Made by a program: the position numbers and the translations under genes
NCBI RefSeq assembly: GCF_020509005.1
Contig: NC_063015.1
Coordinates: forward strand, 620,001 to 684,000
Length of the DNA: 64,000 nucleotides
Direction of reading: 5' to 3'
Source: Fulvia fulva
Lineage: Eukaryota; Ascomycota; Dothideomycetes; Mycosphaerellales; Mycosphaerellaceae
Notes under the pieces: model-generated
Seen by the model: the letters and a program-made list of their open reading frames with translations, nothing else
Told to the model about the DNA's origin: nothing
The model's database searches: none
Shown here: positions 22,370-33,678 of the stretch, one piece after another
Layout of the letters: the number at the start of each line of letters is the position of its first letter
Position numbering within the stretch: the first letter of the stretch is position 1

Positions 22370-23365
22370 TCACCCACTATACGGCTTCACAATCCTCAAC
22401 CTCCCCTCCCCATTCCCTCCCTCAGCCGCCGTCACGACCTCCGGCGCATCCCCACTCGCCGTACTCACCACCCTCGTCGCCCGCTTCGACTTCGCCACCG
22501 GCACATCCCTTGCAACCTCCACGATCGGCGCCTCAGCCCACGCAATCGCCCTCGGCTTCTCGATTTTCAGGTGTACTCGCGTCCCTGGGACGACATTGTC
22601 GAGAAGTTTCTTGCGGAGCTGGGAGATGGTGAAGTCGGCGAGGGTTTCGAGCGTTTCGAAGGAGGTTTGGGAAATTATCTCGGATGTGTTAGTAGGGTGG
22701 GAGAAGGATTGGGGTGGAGGGGATGGGAGGTTACTTACCTGAACAAGCATCTCTTCGAGGTTGAAGAGAGAGACTGTTTGCGTTGAATCGGTCGTTTCCG
22801 CTTCAGGCCGGAGGTGCAGGGAGATTGTGGTTATTAGAGGTTGCTTTTGGCTTCGTTCGTAGCTGTTGACGCCGATGAGGGTCATGATCTTGACGGCTTC
22901 GATTGAGAAGATCCTCTCAACAGCTAGAGTCTTGCCACTCTCGTCGTAGCGCGTGATGTTCGTCAAACGAATTCCCTCGCCATCCATACTGGCTTTCGGC
23001 AGGACGACCTCAACTATCGATCTCGCTACAATAAACTTCCCTTCAGACTTGCGCGCCATTTCTGCGATGGCGTTCTCGACGTTGTGGGAGAGGTCGCCGG
23101 GATTTTGGCTTGGGATACATGAGGAGCGGACCTTTTTGGCGAGGGTGCCGTAGTGGATTGTGCTGTCGTCGAGTTTGTCTGCGCCGGCTGCGGAGTGGAA
23201 GCCGTGGTGGAGGTTGAGGGTGATGTTGACCAGGGCGGGCTGTTCTTTCGGTTTGCCCCAGACGTCCGGGGCGATGATGCCGTGGGGGAGTTGAAGGGAT
23301 TTGATGGAGATTGTGTCGCCCGTTGGTGTCCACGGGGTGGTGGTGGGTGTGTTAGCCGTGGTCAT
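22370..23365 (-). CDS. Protein with two dihydroneopterin aldolase (FolB) domains
   Basis: From ATG 23365 a 331-codon frame holds two tandem FolB-like domains. The first is at about residues 18-140 (DTISIKSLQLPHGIIAPDVW; VNITLNLHHGFHSAAGADKL) and the second at about 150-285 (VKIMTLIGVNSYERSQKQP; SFETLETLADFTISQL; VHLKIEKPRAI). In fungal FOL1 this pair precedes HPPK and DHPS domains, but here it stands alone. FolB releases glycolaldehyde from dihydroneopterin in folate synthesis. A 60-base GTAAGT intron (22738-22679) with a perfect CTAAC branch sits in the second domain and is a multiple of three without stops. Splicing gives LVQ-IISQTSF, the better fit to the family, for 311 residues. The C-terminus is disordered. 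Confidence 0.82.
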   Translation of the reverse strand: MTTANTPTTTPWTPTGDTISIKSLQLPHGIIAPDVWGKPKEQPALVNITLNLHHGFHSAAGADKLDDSTIHYGTLAKKVRSSCIPSQNPGDLSHNVENAIAEMARKSEGKFIVARSIVEVVLPKASMDGEGIRLTNITRYDESGKTLAVERIFSIEAVKIMTLIGVNSYERSQKQPLITTISLHLRPEAETTDSTQTVSLFNLEEMLVQVSNLPSPPPQSFSHPTNTSEIISQTSFETLETLADFTISQLRKKLLDNVVPGTRVHLKIEKPRAIAWAEAPIVEVARDVPVAKSKRATRVVSTASGDAPEVVTAAEGGNGEGRLRIVKPYSG

Positions 23366-24891
23366 CTTGATGTTCTTCTGGGTCCGGTTGCTTCCTGTGG
23401 AGTTTGGAGCTGTCCGCGTGAGGTGTTGATGTTGCGGGCATTTTGTGGTGATGACTGGGATGAAACGGAGAGTGCTTCAGGATGTGTCGGAGCTTTGATC
23501 CCAGGAGTTTTCTTCGCAGAATTTCGGCCTTACCTCAACCCTGAGGACAACTTCATGAACCGCATGCAACTTCTGAGCCACGGAGTCAGCTTCCATGATG
23601 TCTCTCTCATAGCACCAGAATGACATGGGAGATATGCTGTGCGGGTTTGGGGGCTTTCGAATCATGGTGGATCGGTCTTTGACCAGAAACCGTTGTGCGG
23701 ACCTCGGACGTCAACCCTTCTCAAGATCCGCAAGCCTCATCTGTGCAGATCACTGCAGCCATCAAGAACAGACACACCAACGTGTGTAATGGCAACACTT
23801 TTGGTAATATCTCGTCACGCTTGATCCACCGATGGCCTGGAACGAATGACAGAACAAGGTGGAGAGTGTAGAGACGACATCATGATATAGCATGATACGC
23901 TTTCCTAAGCCTACCAAGCAATACCATGAGCTCGAAGTCATGCGCTTGAGGTGGAGCTTCGCAGGAGCCGTCACATATCTCCTATGTCGAAGCAGCATCG
24001 CGAGCGCACGACATGGCCAGACAGAACAAAGGCGCATGTGGAAGTCACTCTCCTTGATCTGGCGGCGGCTGGCGGGGTTGTGGTACCCATTGGCGGTCTG
24101 AACGAGCAACGCGTCCCGTCAGTATGCAAGATGGCGTGGACAGCGCTTTGACACGCTTTGACACAATCTTGCAGATAGTTGCTAGCTGTGGGACCTGGTC
24201 CAAGGTTGAGGCCATGCGCCACTGCCATGCTGTGTTAACGAGAAACTTGAATGGCGGAGGCCGACTTGGTCCAGAACGCTGCCGTCCAAATCATGGAAGC
24301 GACGTAAGCGAGGCGCTACGAAAAGCTACTTAGATGGACATTGGGCACAAGACGACGACGACGATTCGTGAAGATGATGTAGCGATATGGGAGAGACAGT
24401 GAGCTTGGTGGCATGCGATGTGCTTCGCAATTGACATGTATTGCGGCTGTAGCAGCAAGAAGATATCTTCACAGATCGATCTTGAAACAGTTCTATCACG
24501 AGAGCGCCAATGCCGTCGATTCGCGCTAGACTAGTTTCGATAGCGTATCGAGCTCGCGCCCGCCGCGACGTGGTTGCAAGCACATCTGCGCACCACAGCC
24601 ACGACGCACTCGATTGCTCCAAGGAACAACCACATGCCGTGAACACGTAGCCAACACACTCCTTTACACCACTCTTTCCACTTCCCCTCATCCACCATCC
24701 ACCAGACCAGCATTCCTCCGCTTCCACTTGCGACCCGCAGCAACAACTACCGCATCGCGAAACCCGGTTTAAGCTCATCATCCCAGCTGCTTGGGAGTTG
24801 GGACTCTCCTTAAACGAGCTCGACCGTGCTGGTCTGAGGCTGCAACACAATACATTAGCAGCATTGTCACGCCGACAGGCTTCGATTCGAT
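23366..24891. other. Divergent intergenic region, no gene seen
   Basis: About 1.5 kb between the minus-strand FolB gene and plus-strand tricalbin should hold both promoters. Only short frames without protein-like composition were seen, and no tRNA or repeat was recognised. Confidence 0.5.
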
Positions 24892-27800
24892 ATGGCGAGC
24901 GCACAAGAACTCAAGGCGCAAGGCGCTGTGGAGGCTGCCCAGGAAGGTGCTGTCAGTCCCGAGCAGGCAGGGAAGGCTATCATGAACCAAGCTCGCGAGG
25001 GTGGAGCTGCTGCTTTCGAGTTCGATGCTGATATGAGCCCGGAGGAGAAGGCAGCAGCAGCAAGAGAGGTAGGCTTCCAGTACTTGCATATGTGTGAAAG
25101 AACGAGTCCAGGCAGCTCCGGAAACACAACACGTTTCACACAAGCTGACGCCTTTGTGTAGCGTGCTGGACCACGATTGCATAGAAAGCACAAGACCGCA
25201 GCCTTAGCCACCGATGCCGACGACGGCGAAGACGCCGGCTACGATCTCCCCCCTCCCACGACCGCAGGTGCCATAACCGAGCCCTTACCAGAGGACGAGG
25301 GCGACGGACAGCTCGCTAAGGACGCAGATGTCTACTCGAAGACGGGATGGGCGCCTCGATTCGGCAATCCTGCAGACAAGGAGCCAGATGAGGGGACAAT
25401 GCTGGACCACGAAGACTTCCTCGCTGCTAGACTCGACGACAAGTTCTTTGGCGACTGGTATCACAATGCGGCAGTCATCGTGTTTGCGTGCCTTTCGTCG
25501 TGGGTGATAGCCCTGCTGGGCGGAGGTTTAGCCTGGGTGTTCATTGTTATGGCAGCTTGTGGCACATATTACCGCACATCGCTACGAAGAGTGCGACGGA
25601 ACTTCCGCACAGACATCAAGAGGCAAGTCGAGAAGGAACAGCTGGATGTCAACGCGGAATCGCTGGGCTGGATCAACAACTTTATGGACAAGTTCTGGCC
25701 GATCTATGCGCCAGTGCTTTGTGCCTCGATCATCAGCTCGGTTGACCAAGTCCTGAGCACTTCCACTCCAGCTTTCTTGGACAGCATGAGGATGAAGACG
25801 TTCACACTTGGTACCAAGCCACCGCGGATGGAGCACGTAAAGACATACCCACGAGAGGAGGACGAGGTTGTTCTCATGGACTGGAAGTTCAGCTTCACAC
25901 CGAACGATACCGTGGATCTCACAGAACGCCAGAAGAAGAACAAGATCAATCCGAAGGTCGTTCTGGAAGTTCGTGTTGGAAAGGCAATGATCTCGAAGGG
26001 CCTGGACGTTATTGTCGAGGACATGGCGTGCACTGGCATTATGCGCGTCAAGCTGAAGCTGCAGCTGCCTTTCCCTCACATCGATCGAGTCGAGATCTCC
26101 TTCGTGGAGGCGCCACACATCGACTATGTCTGCAAGCCACTTGGAGGTGACATGTTGGGCTTCGATATCAACTTCATTCCTGGCCTCGAGAGCTTCATTC
26201 AGTCACAAGTCCACGCCAACCTGGGACCGATGATGTACCAGCCAAACTTCTTCCCAGTCGAGATTGCGAAGATGCTCGCAGGTACTCCTGTCGACCAAGC
26301 CATCGGTGTTTTGCAGGTCCACTTCCACGGTGCGCAAGGTCTCAAGAACCCTGACAAGTTCTCTGGCACGCCCGATCCATACGCCACCGTGTCTATCAAC
26401 CACCGCGATGTTCTGGGCAAGACCAAGACTGTGCACGAGAATGCCAACCCAAGATGGACTGAGACTGTCAGTGTTATCTTGACAAGCTTGCGCGATCCTC
26501 TTACGATCAACCTCTTCGACTACAACGAGTACCGCAAAGACAAAGAGCTTGGAACAGCCACATTTGAGCTCGAGCAGCTTGAGAAAGAGACTGAATGGGA
26601 GAATCAACAGTTGGAGGTCATCGCGAACGGCAGACCGCGTGGTACGGTGCAGTGCGACATTCGTTTCTTCCCTGTCCTCGAAGGACGCAAGATGGACGAT
26701 GGCACTGAGGTCGTGCCGGACAGCCAGACTGGTATCGCCAAATTCACAGTCGAGCAAGCCAAAGATCTGGATGGTACAAAGTCTCTCATCGGCCAGCTCA
26801 ACCCATATGCTGTCCTTCTACTCAACGGGAAGGAGGTGCAGATCTCGAAGAAGCTCAAGAGGACGAACAACCCGATCTGGTCGGATGCCACCAAAGAACT
26901 GCTGATCTCGGACCGTAAGAAGGCCAAGCTGGGACTTGTCATCAAGGACGATCGCGATCTTGCAGCAGATCCCATCATTGCGAGTTATCAAATCAAGCTG
27001 GATGACCTCATGAACTTGTCGCATAGGGGCCAGGAATGGTACAATCTGGCAGGTGCAAAGAGTGGACGTGCGAAGATGTCGCTGCAGTGGAAGCCTGTCG
27101 CGCTGAAGGGCTTTGCAGGCGGCAATGGCTACATTGATCCTATCGGTGTCATGCGTTTCCACTTCCGCAACGCCAAAGACCTGAAGAACCTCGACACAGT
27201 CGGCAAGTCGGATCCTTATGCACGCGTACTGTTGTCCGGGATCCAGAAAGGCAGGACTGTTACCTGGAAGAACAACCTCAACCCTGACTTTGACGAGGTC
27301 CTCTACGTGCCTGTGCACTCAACTCGCGAGATGCTGACTGTCGAAGTCATGGACGAGGAGAACGTCGGCAAGGACAGGTCTATGGGTGCGATCGAGATTC
27401 CAGCCGCAGAGTACATCCACCAGGACGAGAACGGAGAGTACATGATCCATGACTCCAAGAACGATGTCATTTCGGCTCAGCTACGCATTGGCCGTGGCCA
27501 GCCTAAGGGTACGCTTAACTTCACAGTCGCCTTCTACCCGACTCTTCACGTCGTCGATCCCGAGGAGGAGAAAGAGAGGGAAGAAGCAGAAGAAGCCGAG
27601 GCCGAGAAGACTCAGACCAGCAGCGAAGCTGGCTCTCGCAAGAGCATCGAGGTGAACGGCACGTCCACTCCACGTGCTCGCAGCAACACAGCAGGCACCA
27701 TCGGAAGCCTTCGAAATACCACATCTACCAAGGCTGAGGAGGCTGAGATGCGAAAGGTGCTGGAGCAAAATGAGGGCGAGCAGACTGAAGCCGAAGAGGT

Positions 27801-29503
27801 GCAGGCCAAGGAACCTCCAAAAGTCAAGATTGGCGTGGAGGACCTGACAAACTATGGTATGTGCGCTCTGTTGAGAATTTCGAGACCTGTGCTGACAACC
27901 CGAAGAATCCGGCTTGATAGTATTCACGATTCATGAGAGCGAGCTTGCTCACTCAGGCAGCCACCTGGAGGTTCTCATGGACGACATGAAGTTCGCTGCA
28001 TACACAAGTGCCAAGACTCGTTCAAAAAATCATACCTTCAATGAGACTGGAGACGCCATGGTTCGAGAGCTGGATCTCTCGCGCATCACACTCCGCCTCG
28101 TATCCGAGACCGACAAGAAGGGCACTGACGACGACGATATCAAAGCTAAGCTTACCGGTCCGACACTCGACACGCTCAAGAGATGCTTGTACACGCCGCA
28201 GGTGGTTTCCATGAAGGATGAGCACGGCCACCAGAGCACCGTCAAGGTGTCGATGCGTTTCCTTCCAGTCAAGATGCAACTCGACCCCAGTGAATCGTTC
28301 AACAACCAGGGCAACCTCAGGGTTGAAGTTTTGGATGCAGCTGATCTTCCGTCTGCCGACCGCAACGGCTTCTCGGATCCATTCTGTCGTTTCACCCTTG
28401 ATGGCAAGGAGGTGCATAAGACTGATGTGCAGAAGAAGACGCTGCACCCAGCATGGAACGAGTACTTCGAATGCCCTGTCCGAAGTCGTACTGCCGCCAA
28501 ATTCGACGTCAATGTGTACGATTGGGACTTTGGCAGCAAAGCAGACTTCCTTGGCGCTGCTTCCATCCCGCTGGACGTGCTCGAGCCATTCCAGGCTCAG
28601 GAAGTGGTTCTCAATCTTGATGGCAAGAGCGGCTCCATCAGACTGAAGATGCTGTTCAAGCCGGACTACATTACGAGATCACGACAAGGATCCTCGACCT
28701 TTTCCGGCACTTTCGCAGCGCCTGGAAAGGTAATCGGCGCTCCAGTGAAGGGTGTAGGCAAGGTGGGAAGTGCCGTGGGAGGTGGCATATTCCGAGGCGC
28801 AACATTCGTTGGCCGTGGCTTCAAGCGTAGGACGACTAGTGGCCAGCAGGTCCCGGATGACGCCCAAGCGGAGCTTCGCGCGACCAGTATGGAGACGCCT
28901 GACGGTAGGCCTGTGACTGCCACCAACGGGTCGGTAAATGGCCATGGACCATCCATTGATGGATATGCTGGCAGTCTCCAGCCACCCACGCCAAAGACGC
29001 CGCATCAGCGCAACACCAGCTTCGGTCAGTACTCGACAAGCCCCGCCGCACAAGGCGAGCCGGGCACCGCGAGCATCACAATTGTCAGTGCCACAGGCTT
29101 TGAGCCAGATACGAAGCTCGAGGTGCACATTCACCAAGACACCGGCAAGGGCCACAAGGAGATTGCGAAGACGAAAGCCGTCAAGGCACCCGAAGGAGCA
29201 GCAACATATCCGGAAGGAGCGAAGAAGATCCAGTGCAGCGCAGCGACACAGTTCAAGGTCATTGTCAAGAACGACAAGACCTTCCGTGATGAAGAGCTCG
29301 GCGAGGCCGCTTTCTTCGTCAATGACCAGGCTTCAGGTGGCGAGCAGCACGTGCAAGTTGGCTCTGGTATTGTCGTTCTCCGAACATCATTCATCCCTGC
29401 GGAAGCCGGCAGTATGCTCTCGCCGGATTCGCCTGCTGGTAGTCACAAGCACCTCGGCCGCTTTAGGTCGAGGAGGGAGCGCAGCGTGACACCTTCGGGC
29501 TAG
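24892..29503 (+). CDS. Tricalbin-type SMP and multi-C2 ER-plasma membrane tether
   Basis: Three exons (24892-25068, 25162-27856, 27906-29503) encode 1489 residues up to a TAG at 29501-29503. After a charged N-tail comes an ER membrane hairpin (NAAVIVFACLSSWVIALLGG, WVFIVMAACGTYY). An SMP lipid-transfer domain follows (LGWINNFMDKFWPIYAPVL to about residue 400). C2-type domains begin at VLQVHFHGAQGLKNPDKFSG, IAKFTVEQAKDLDG, VMRFHFRNAKDLKNLD, LIVFTIHESELAHS and LRVEVLDAADLPSADRNGFS, with a divergent sixth near the end. Such proteins tether cortical ER to the plasma membrane and move lipids. The 27905 acceptor is AAG, supported by the family match. The frame stays open for 74 codons beyond the TAG, to a TGA at 29726-29728. 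Confidence 0.92.
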
Positions 29504-29728
29504 GCGCCTGATGGTCAGCCAGAGCGCAGGAATTCCCTGGCCGTAAAGGCGACGAAGACTCTCAGACGTTTCAAGCGGCGTGGCAGCAAGGCCAGCTCGC
29601 TTTATGATGATGACGCGGTGAGCTTGTCTGGCTGGAGTCGTGCGAATACTGAGGTGGAGAGTGTTGCAGAGAGTACAGAGTCGAGCCCTACGATCACGGA
29701 GGATGGACCTCGTGGGGAGCGGAATTGA
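29504..29728 (+). other. Open in-frame extension beyond the tricalbin TAG
   Basis: Directly after the TAG the same frame continues for 74 codons with protein-like content: QPERRNSLAVKATKTLRRFK, a basic KRRGSKASS patch and an acidic, Ser/Thr-rich end finishing in GPRGERN before TGA. It continues the style of the tail before the stop (RFRSRRERSVTPSG). I found no GT-AG intron that removes the TAG and keeps frame. It is either a nonsense allele, possibly CAG to TAG, or a readthrough extension. Confidence 0.6.
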
Positions 29729-30106
29729 GTGGGAGGGCTTGTTTGGAGTGGTTATGTGTGTGTTTTGTGAACCTAGAGATACCTATTATGCGAGTGTTGC
29801 AGCTTCTTGCACTTGTATTGTTGAAGAATTGTCGTATCGGAGCATCGACAATGTATCGTGCGTACAGGTCACATTTCATCAAACACGAGAGATGCCTCAG
29901 GCCACAATGCATGAAACGTCCCGCGCGCTAAGCTGATCCCTGCAACTTCACGAGAAGCTTCGATGAGCGTTTAGATACTATCGCCCTTCTTTCGCCCTTC
30001 ACACCTACACAATCCTCATACATTGAACCACGACACAGCTGCTTCCTACGACGACTGTTATATGAGCGATTCGAAACGACAAAGGACAAACGAGTGGCCA
30101 GACAAA
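29729..30106. other. Tricalbin 3' flank and STI1 promoter
   Basis: Short spacer of 378 bases with no gene except a possible 15-codon in-frame upstream extension of STI1, from ATG 30062 (MSDSKRQRTNEWPDK). The heat-shock-like motif at 29954 lies in it. Confidence 0.5.
29954..29961. promoter_or_regulatory. Possible heat-shock element half-pair upstream of STI1
   Basis: GAAGCTTC is an inverted nGAAn pair, the minimal two-unit form of an HSF1 binding site, about 145 bases upstream of the STI1 start. STI1 genes are HSF1 targets in other fungi, which makes the site plausible. A third unit is not evident and an 8-base match can arise by chance. Confidence 0.3.
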
Positions 30107-31922
30107 ATGAGCGCAGACGAGCTAAAGGCCGAGGGCAACAAGCTGTTTGCTGCGAAGGACTTTGAGGGTGCGGTTGAGAAGTTTTCACAGGCGATTGAGG
30201 CTGATCCGTACGTTATATTATATAAAAGTTGGTATATGCTTGATTGTGTGTACTGATACACTTACTTTTAGATCCAACCACGTCCTCTACTCGAACCGAT
30301 CCGGCGCATACGCTTCACTCAAGCAGTATCAGCAAGCACTCGAAGATGCTACCAAGACGACGGAGCTCAAGGGTGACTGGTCAAAAGGATGGGGACGCAA
30401 AGGTGCAGCACTACACGGAACAGGTGATTTGATGGGCGCAGTACAAGCGTTCGATGAGGCATTGAAGCTTGACCCAAACAATGCTCAGGCCAAGTCTGGT
30501 CGTGCGGCTGCTGAGCGAGCAATCGAGTCAGAGGCCAAGGCAGATGGTATTGACCCGAGCGGAGGTCTGGGCAACATGTTCAACGACCCGAAGCTGTTCG
30601 AGAAGCTGGCTGCCAACCCAAAGACGAGCGGACTGCTGGGCGATTCGGCGTTCATGCAGAAGCTGAACAACATGAAGAACAACCCACAAGGCATGCAGCA
30701 GGAGATGTTCTCAGACCCACGATTCTTGCAGGTCATGAGCGTGCTGCTGGGCATCGATATGAGCTTCAACCCAACCGACAATGCGGACGGTGCTGCGAAG
30801 AAGTTCCAGGAAGAGCACGATGCTGGTGAGGATGTGCCAATGCCAGACGCGAGACCTCAGTCGCAAGCGCCAAAGAAAGAGCCTGAGCCTGAGCCCGAGC
30901 CAGAGGACGAGGAGGCCAAGGAGAAGAAGCAGAAGAAGGCTGAGGCCGATAAGGAGAAGGCATTGGGCACGGAGAACTACAAGAAGAAGAACTTCGACGA
31001 GGCCATTGCACACTACACCAAGGCATCAGAGCTCTACCCGGACGACATCACATACCTCACCAACCTCGGTGCTGCACAATTCGAGAAGGGCGACTACGAC
31101 GCTGCTATCGAAGCCTGCAACAAGGCCATCGAGCACGGCAGAGAGATCCTCGCCGACTTCAAGCTCATCGCCAAGGCTTTTGGTCGCATTGGAAGCTCGT
31201 ACGAGAAGAAGGGCGACCTGGCTAACGCCGTCGAGTACTACTCCCGCTCTCTTACTGAGCACCGCACACCCGACATTCTCGCCAAGCTCCGCGCCGCCGA
31301 GAAGACCAAGATCCTCAACGAGAAGAACGCATACATCGACCCGCAAAAGGCAGAAGAGGCCCGCGAGCTCGGCAACCAGAAGTTCAAGGACCAGGACTGG
31401 CCCGCGGCAGTCGAAGCCTACACCGAGATGACCAAGCGTGCACCGGAAGACCCACGCGGCTACTCTAACCGCGCCGCCTGCCTGATCAAACTCCTCACCT
31501 TCCCCTCCGCCGTCTCAGACTGCGACGAAGCCATCAAGCGCGACCCCAAGTTCATCCGTGCATACCTCCGTAAAGCACAAGCTCTCTTCGCCATGAAGGA
31601 GTTCAACAAGTGTCTCGACGTCTGCGCTGAGGCATTGAAGCACGATACTGATGGCAAGAACGCCCGCGAGATCGACCAGCAGAGCCAGAAGGCGTTGTCG
31701 GCGCAATTCTCGAGCCGCGAGGGCGAGACGGAAGAGCAGGCACAGGAGCGTATCCAGAGAGACCCGGATATCATGGCGATTCTGCAGGATCCAGTTATGC
31801 AGAGTATTCTGCAGCAGGCGAAGGGTGATCCGGCGGCGTTGCATGATCATATGAAGAATCCGGATATTCAGATGAAGGTGCAGAAGTTGATTGCTGCTGG
31901 TGTCATTCGGTTGGGGAGGTAG
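30107..31922 (+). CDS. STI1: Hsp90 co-chaperone Sti1/Hop
   Basis: Cytosolic adaptor that bridges Hsp70 and Hsp90 and helps client transfer. Exons 30107-30207 and 30272-31922 flank a 64-base GTACGT...TTTTAG intron and give 583 residues, normal for the family. Order: TPR1 (MSADELKAEGNKLFAAKDFE onward, about 1-110), DP1 (GLGNMFNDPKLFEKLAANPK, about 130-190), an acidic Lys/Glu linker, TPR2A (about 260-390), TPR2B (ARELGNQKFKDQDWPAAVEA onward) and C-terminal DP2 (DPVMQSILQQAKGDPAALHD). ATG 30107 is chosen because family members start MSxDELKAxGN. An upstream in-frame ATG at 30062 would add 15 residues. Confidence 0.96.
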
Positions 31923-32859
31923 ATGAGAGGTGGGAGGAGATGGAGAGAGATGAGGGAAGGGATGAAGATGACAAAGGAAAAAGAAGCGGGACAAGATTGA
32001 TATGATGAAGGATGAGGATATGTGCAATCGACATTGCATAGCGTCTATGGCGTACCTTATAGGGAAGGTAGCTGAGGGTATGGTGTAATGTACAAAAGTC
32101 TCACGAAGTCGCCTTTCCTGGCACGACTATCACTCTTTTGGCAAGCGAACATGGCGCTCTGGTTTGTCAGCTATTGTGCATTCTGGCAGAGCGAGCGGAG
32201 CGTCAAGGTGCTGACAGGATTCTACGTCGGGATGCGGAAAAAAACAACAACGGGAATTGGATCAAAAGAAACACTTTGACTTTGAAACGAGCTCCCTCCC
32301 ATGGCGTCGCTCGTATTGTCATGCCGTGTCACGGGATATGTATCTACTCACATCGGACCGCGAACCCGGTGGTGGCCACGATGTTTGTTGCCATAATATT
32401 GCGCCTAGCTCCTCGACCCCACGCACCGGCCTGATATGGAGAATCTGTGGCCCACACACCGCTGAGTTCTCGATCGCAGCACTGGCAGCTTGAATGGCGA
32501 CGAAACTCCCAGCGATGTCGAAATGGGACAAGAGCAGGCCAAAGAGGCTCTTCCTAGGGCCTTGTGGATTTTGCGAGACTGGAGTAATGGAAGGGATGAG
32601 GGAGGGGGTTTTTTTGGATGATGTCGACCTGTTACTGTCATCGGCGCGATGGACTGATGGCCAGTAACCTTTTTCCTCTGGCCAGAAATGGCACGAGGCC
32701 AGCAAGTCTCGGTCGCCTTGACACCGTGCGCGAATTATATCAAGATATGCAATGCGCCTTGATGCTGCCGGAGTCCTGGCGTTATCTGCCACAGGAGCCG
32801 AGACTCTCTTCCTTCACCAATGACCAAGAAGGTCCGAGTTGAGTTTGTATTTGAAGCCC
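31923..32859. other. Intergenic, convergent 3' flanks
   Basis: Lies between the 3' ends of STI1 (plus) and the BTB-like gene (minus). Short antisense frames occur, but none has homology I recognise. Confidence 0.5.
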
Positions 32860-33678
32860 TCACTCCTCTGGCAGCAACAGCTCATCTTTCCAGTCCATCA
32901 CGCACGAGCGGACCTTGCCATCTCTCATCCGACGGGGCAGCTTCTTGTACTCGTCCTGGAGGACCTTCATGGAAGCCAGAGCTGTCTCTCTGTCGGTGTT
33001 GAAGACTTTGTCGAGTTGAGGGAGTGCGTTCAACTTGATCAGTGTAAGGTGTTTGAGCACCATGATTTTCCGCACGAACTCTGCGACTTGCCCACGGCTG
33101 TTCGGGATCTGCAGCGTCATCTTGCTCGTATCCACCCAGCGGATGATGCCTCTGCGCACCTCGTTCTCGTAGCGAGGATTCTCCCATCTGGACGCCAAGT
33201 GTAGCACGTCGATAAGGCTTGTCGGGTTGACCACGTCAGGGAATTTCTCCTCCACGCTGCTGAGCTTATGAATGTCCATCCAGGAAAGGAACATCACAAC
33301 AGAGTTACGTTGTGATCCCGGCAGTTGGATCTCGAAGGATGCGGTGTCGTTCGTCTTATGTATCTCCCTCCTGGCCCATGGCGAGAGGAACATCAAGCGC
33401 CCTTTGGAGACGGGCAGCGGACTGCACTTGCAGCCCTTCCGACCGCAAGATGGGCTGAAGGTGAACCAGATGACTTTGAAGCTTGCTGTTGGTCCAATCT
33501 TCTGCGTGACGGCCTCGGTCTCGGACGAGCTACTTTGTGTCTCGCCTGAGCTGCACGGTTGAAGGACTGCGGATAGTGTCGTTGCTTGGGCCAATGTGGC
33601 AGCAACAGGAGGTACCATGCGAGATACAGATCCTGTGCGTTGACCTGCTAGAGAGTCTTGGGGATGGGTCTGGCTCAT
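32860..33678 (-). CDS. BTB-like domain protein, hypothetical
   Basis: Single-exon 272-residue protein from ATG 33678. A Ser/Thr-rich N-tail of about 70 residues precedes a globular region: KGRLMFLSPWARREIHKTND, then SFEIQLPGSQRNSVVMFLSW, then SLIDVLHLASRWENPRYENE. That order (S-x-F/W element, beta strand with LPG, helix pair with L.DVL.LA) resembles the BTB/POZ fold of many fungal proteins. A short CGRKGCKC cysteine cluster precedes it. The C-terminal about 90 residues are helical and basic (LQDEYKKLPRRMRDGKVR). Function is unknown; BTB proteins generally dimerise and may recruit Cul3. It sits at the left border of the Myb/SANT-like array. Confidence 0.6.
   Translation of the reverse strand: MSQTHPQDSLAGQRTGSVSRMVPPVAATLAQATTLSAVLQPCSSGETQSSSSETEAVTQKIGPTASFKVIWFTFSPSCGRKGCKCSPLPVSKGRLMFLSPWARREIHKTNDTASFEIQLPGSQRNSVVMFLSWMDIHKLSSVEEKFPDVVNPTSLIDVLHLASRWENPRYENEVRRGIIRWVDTSKMTLQIPNSRGQVAEFVRKIMVLKHLTLIKLNALPQLDKVFNTDRETALASMKVLQDEYKKLPRRMRDGKVRSCVMDWKDELLLPEE

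Noticed and set aside
24326..24904. 192-codon minus-strand frame
   Set aside because: Antisense to the tricalbin promoter and first exon, Cys/Ser/Arg-biased and without a domain.
28666..28989. Minus-strand frames within tricalbin
   Set aside because: Shadows of the tricalbin coding strand caused by its codon bias.
29367..29503. Intron that would remove the TAG of tricalbin
   Set aside because: Every GT...CTAG combination I tried (for example from 29367) shifts the frame of the downstream extension.
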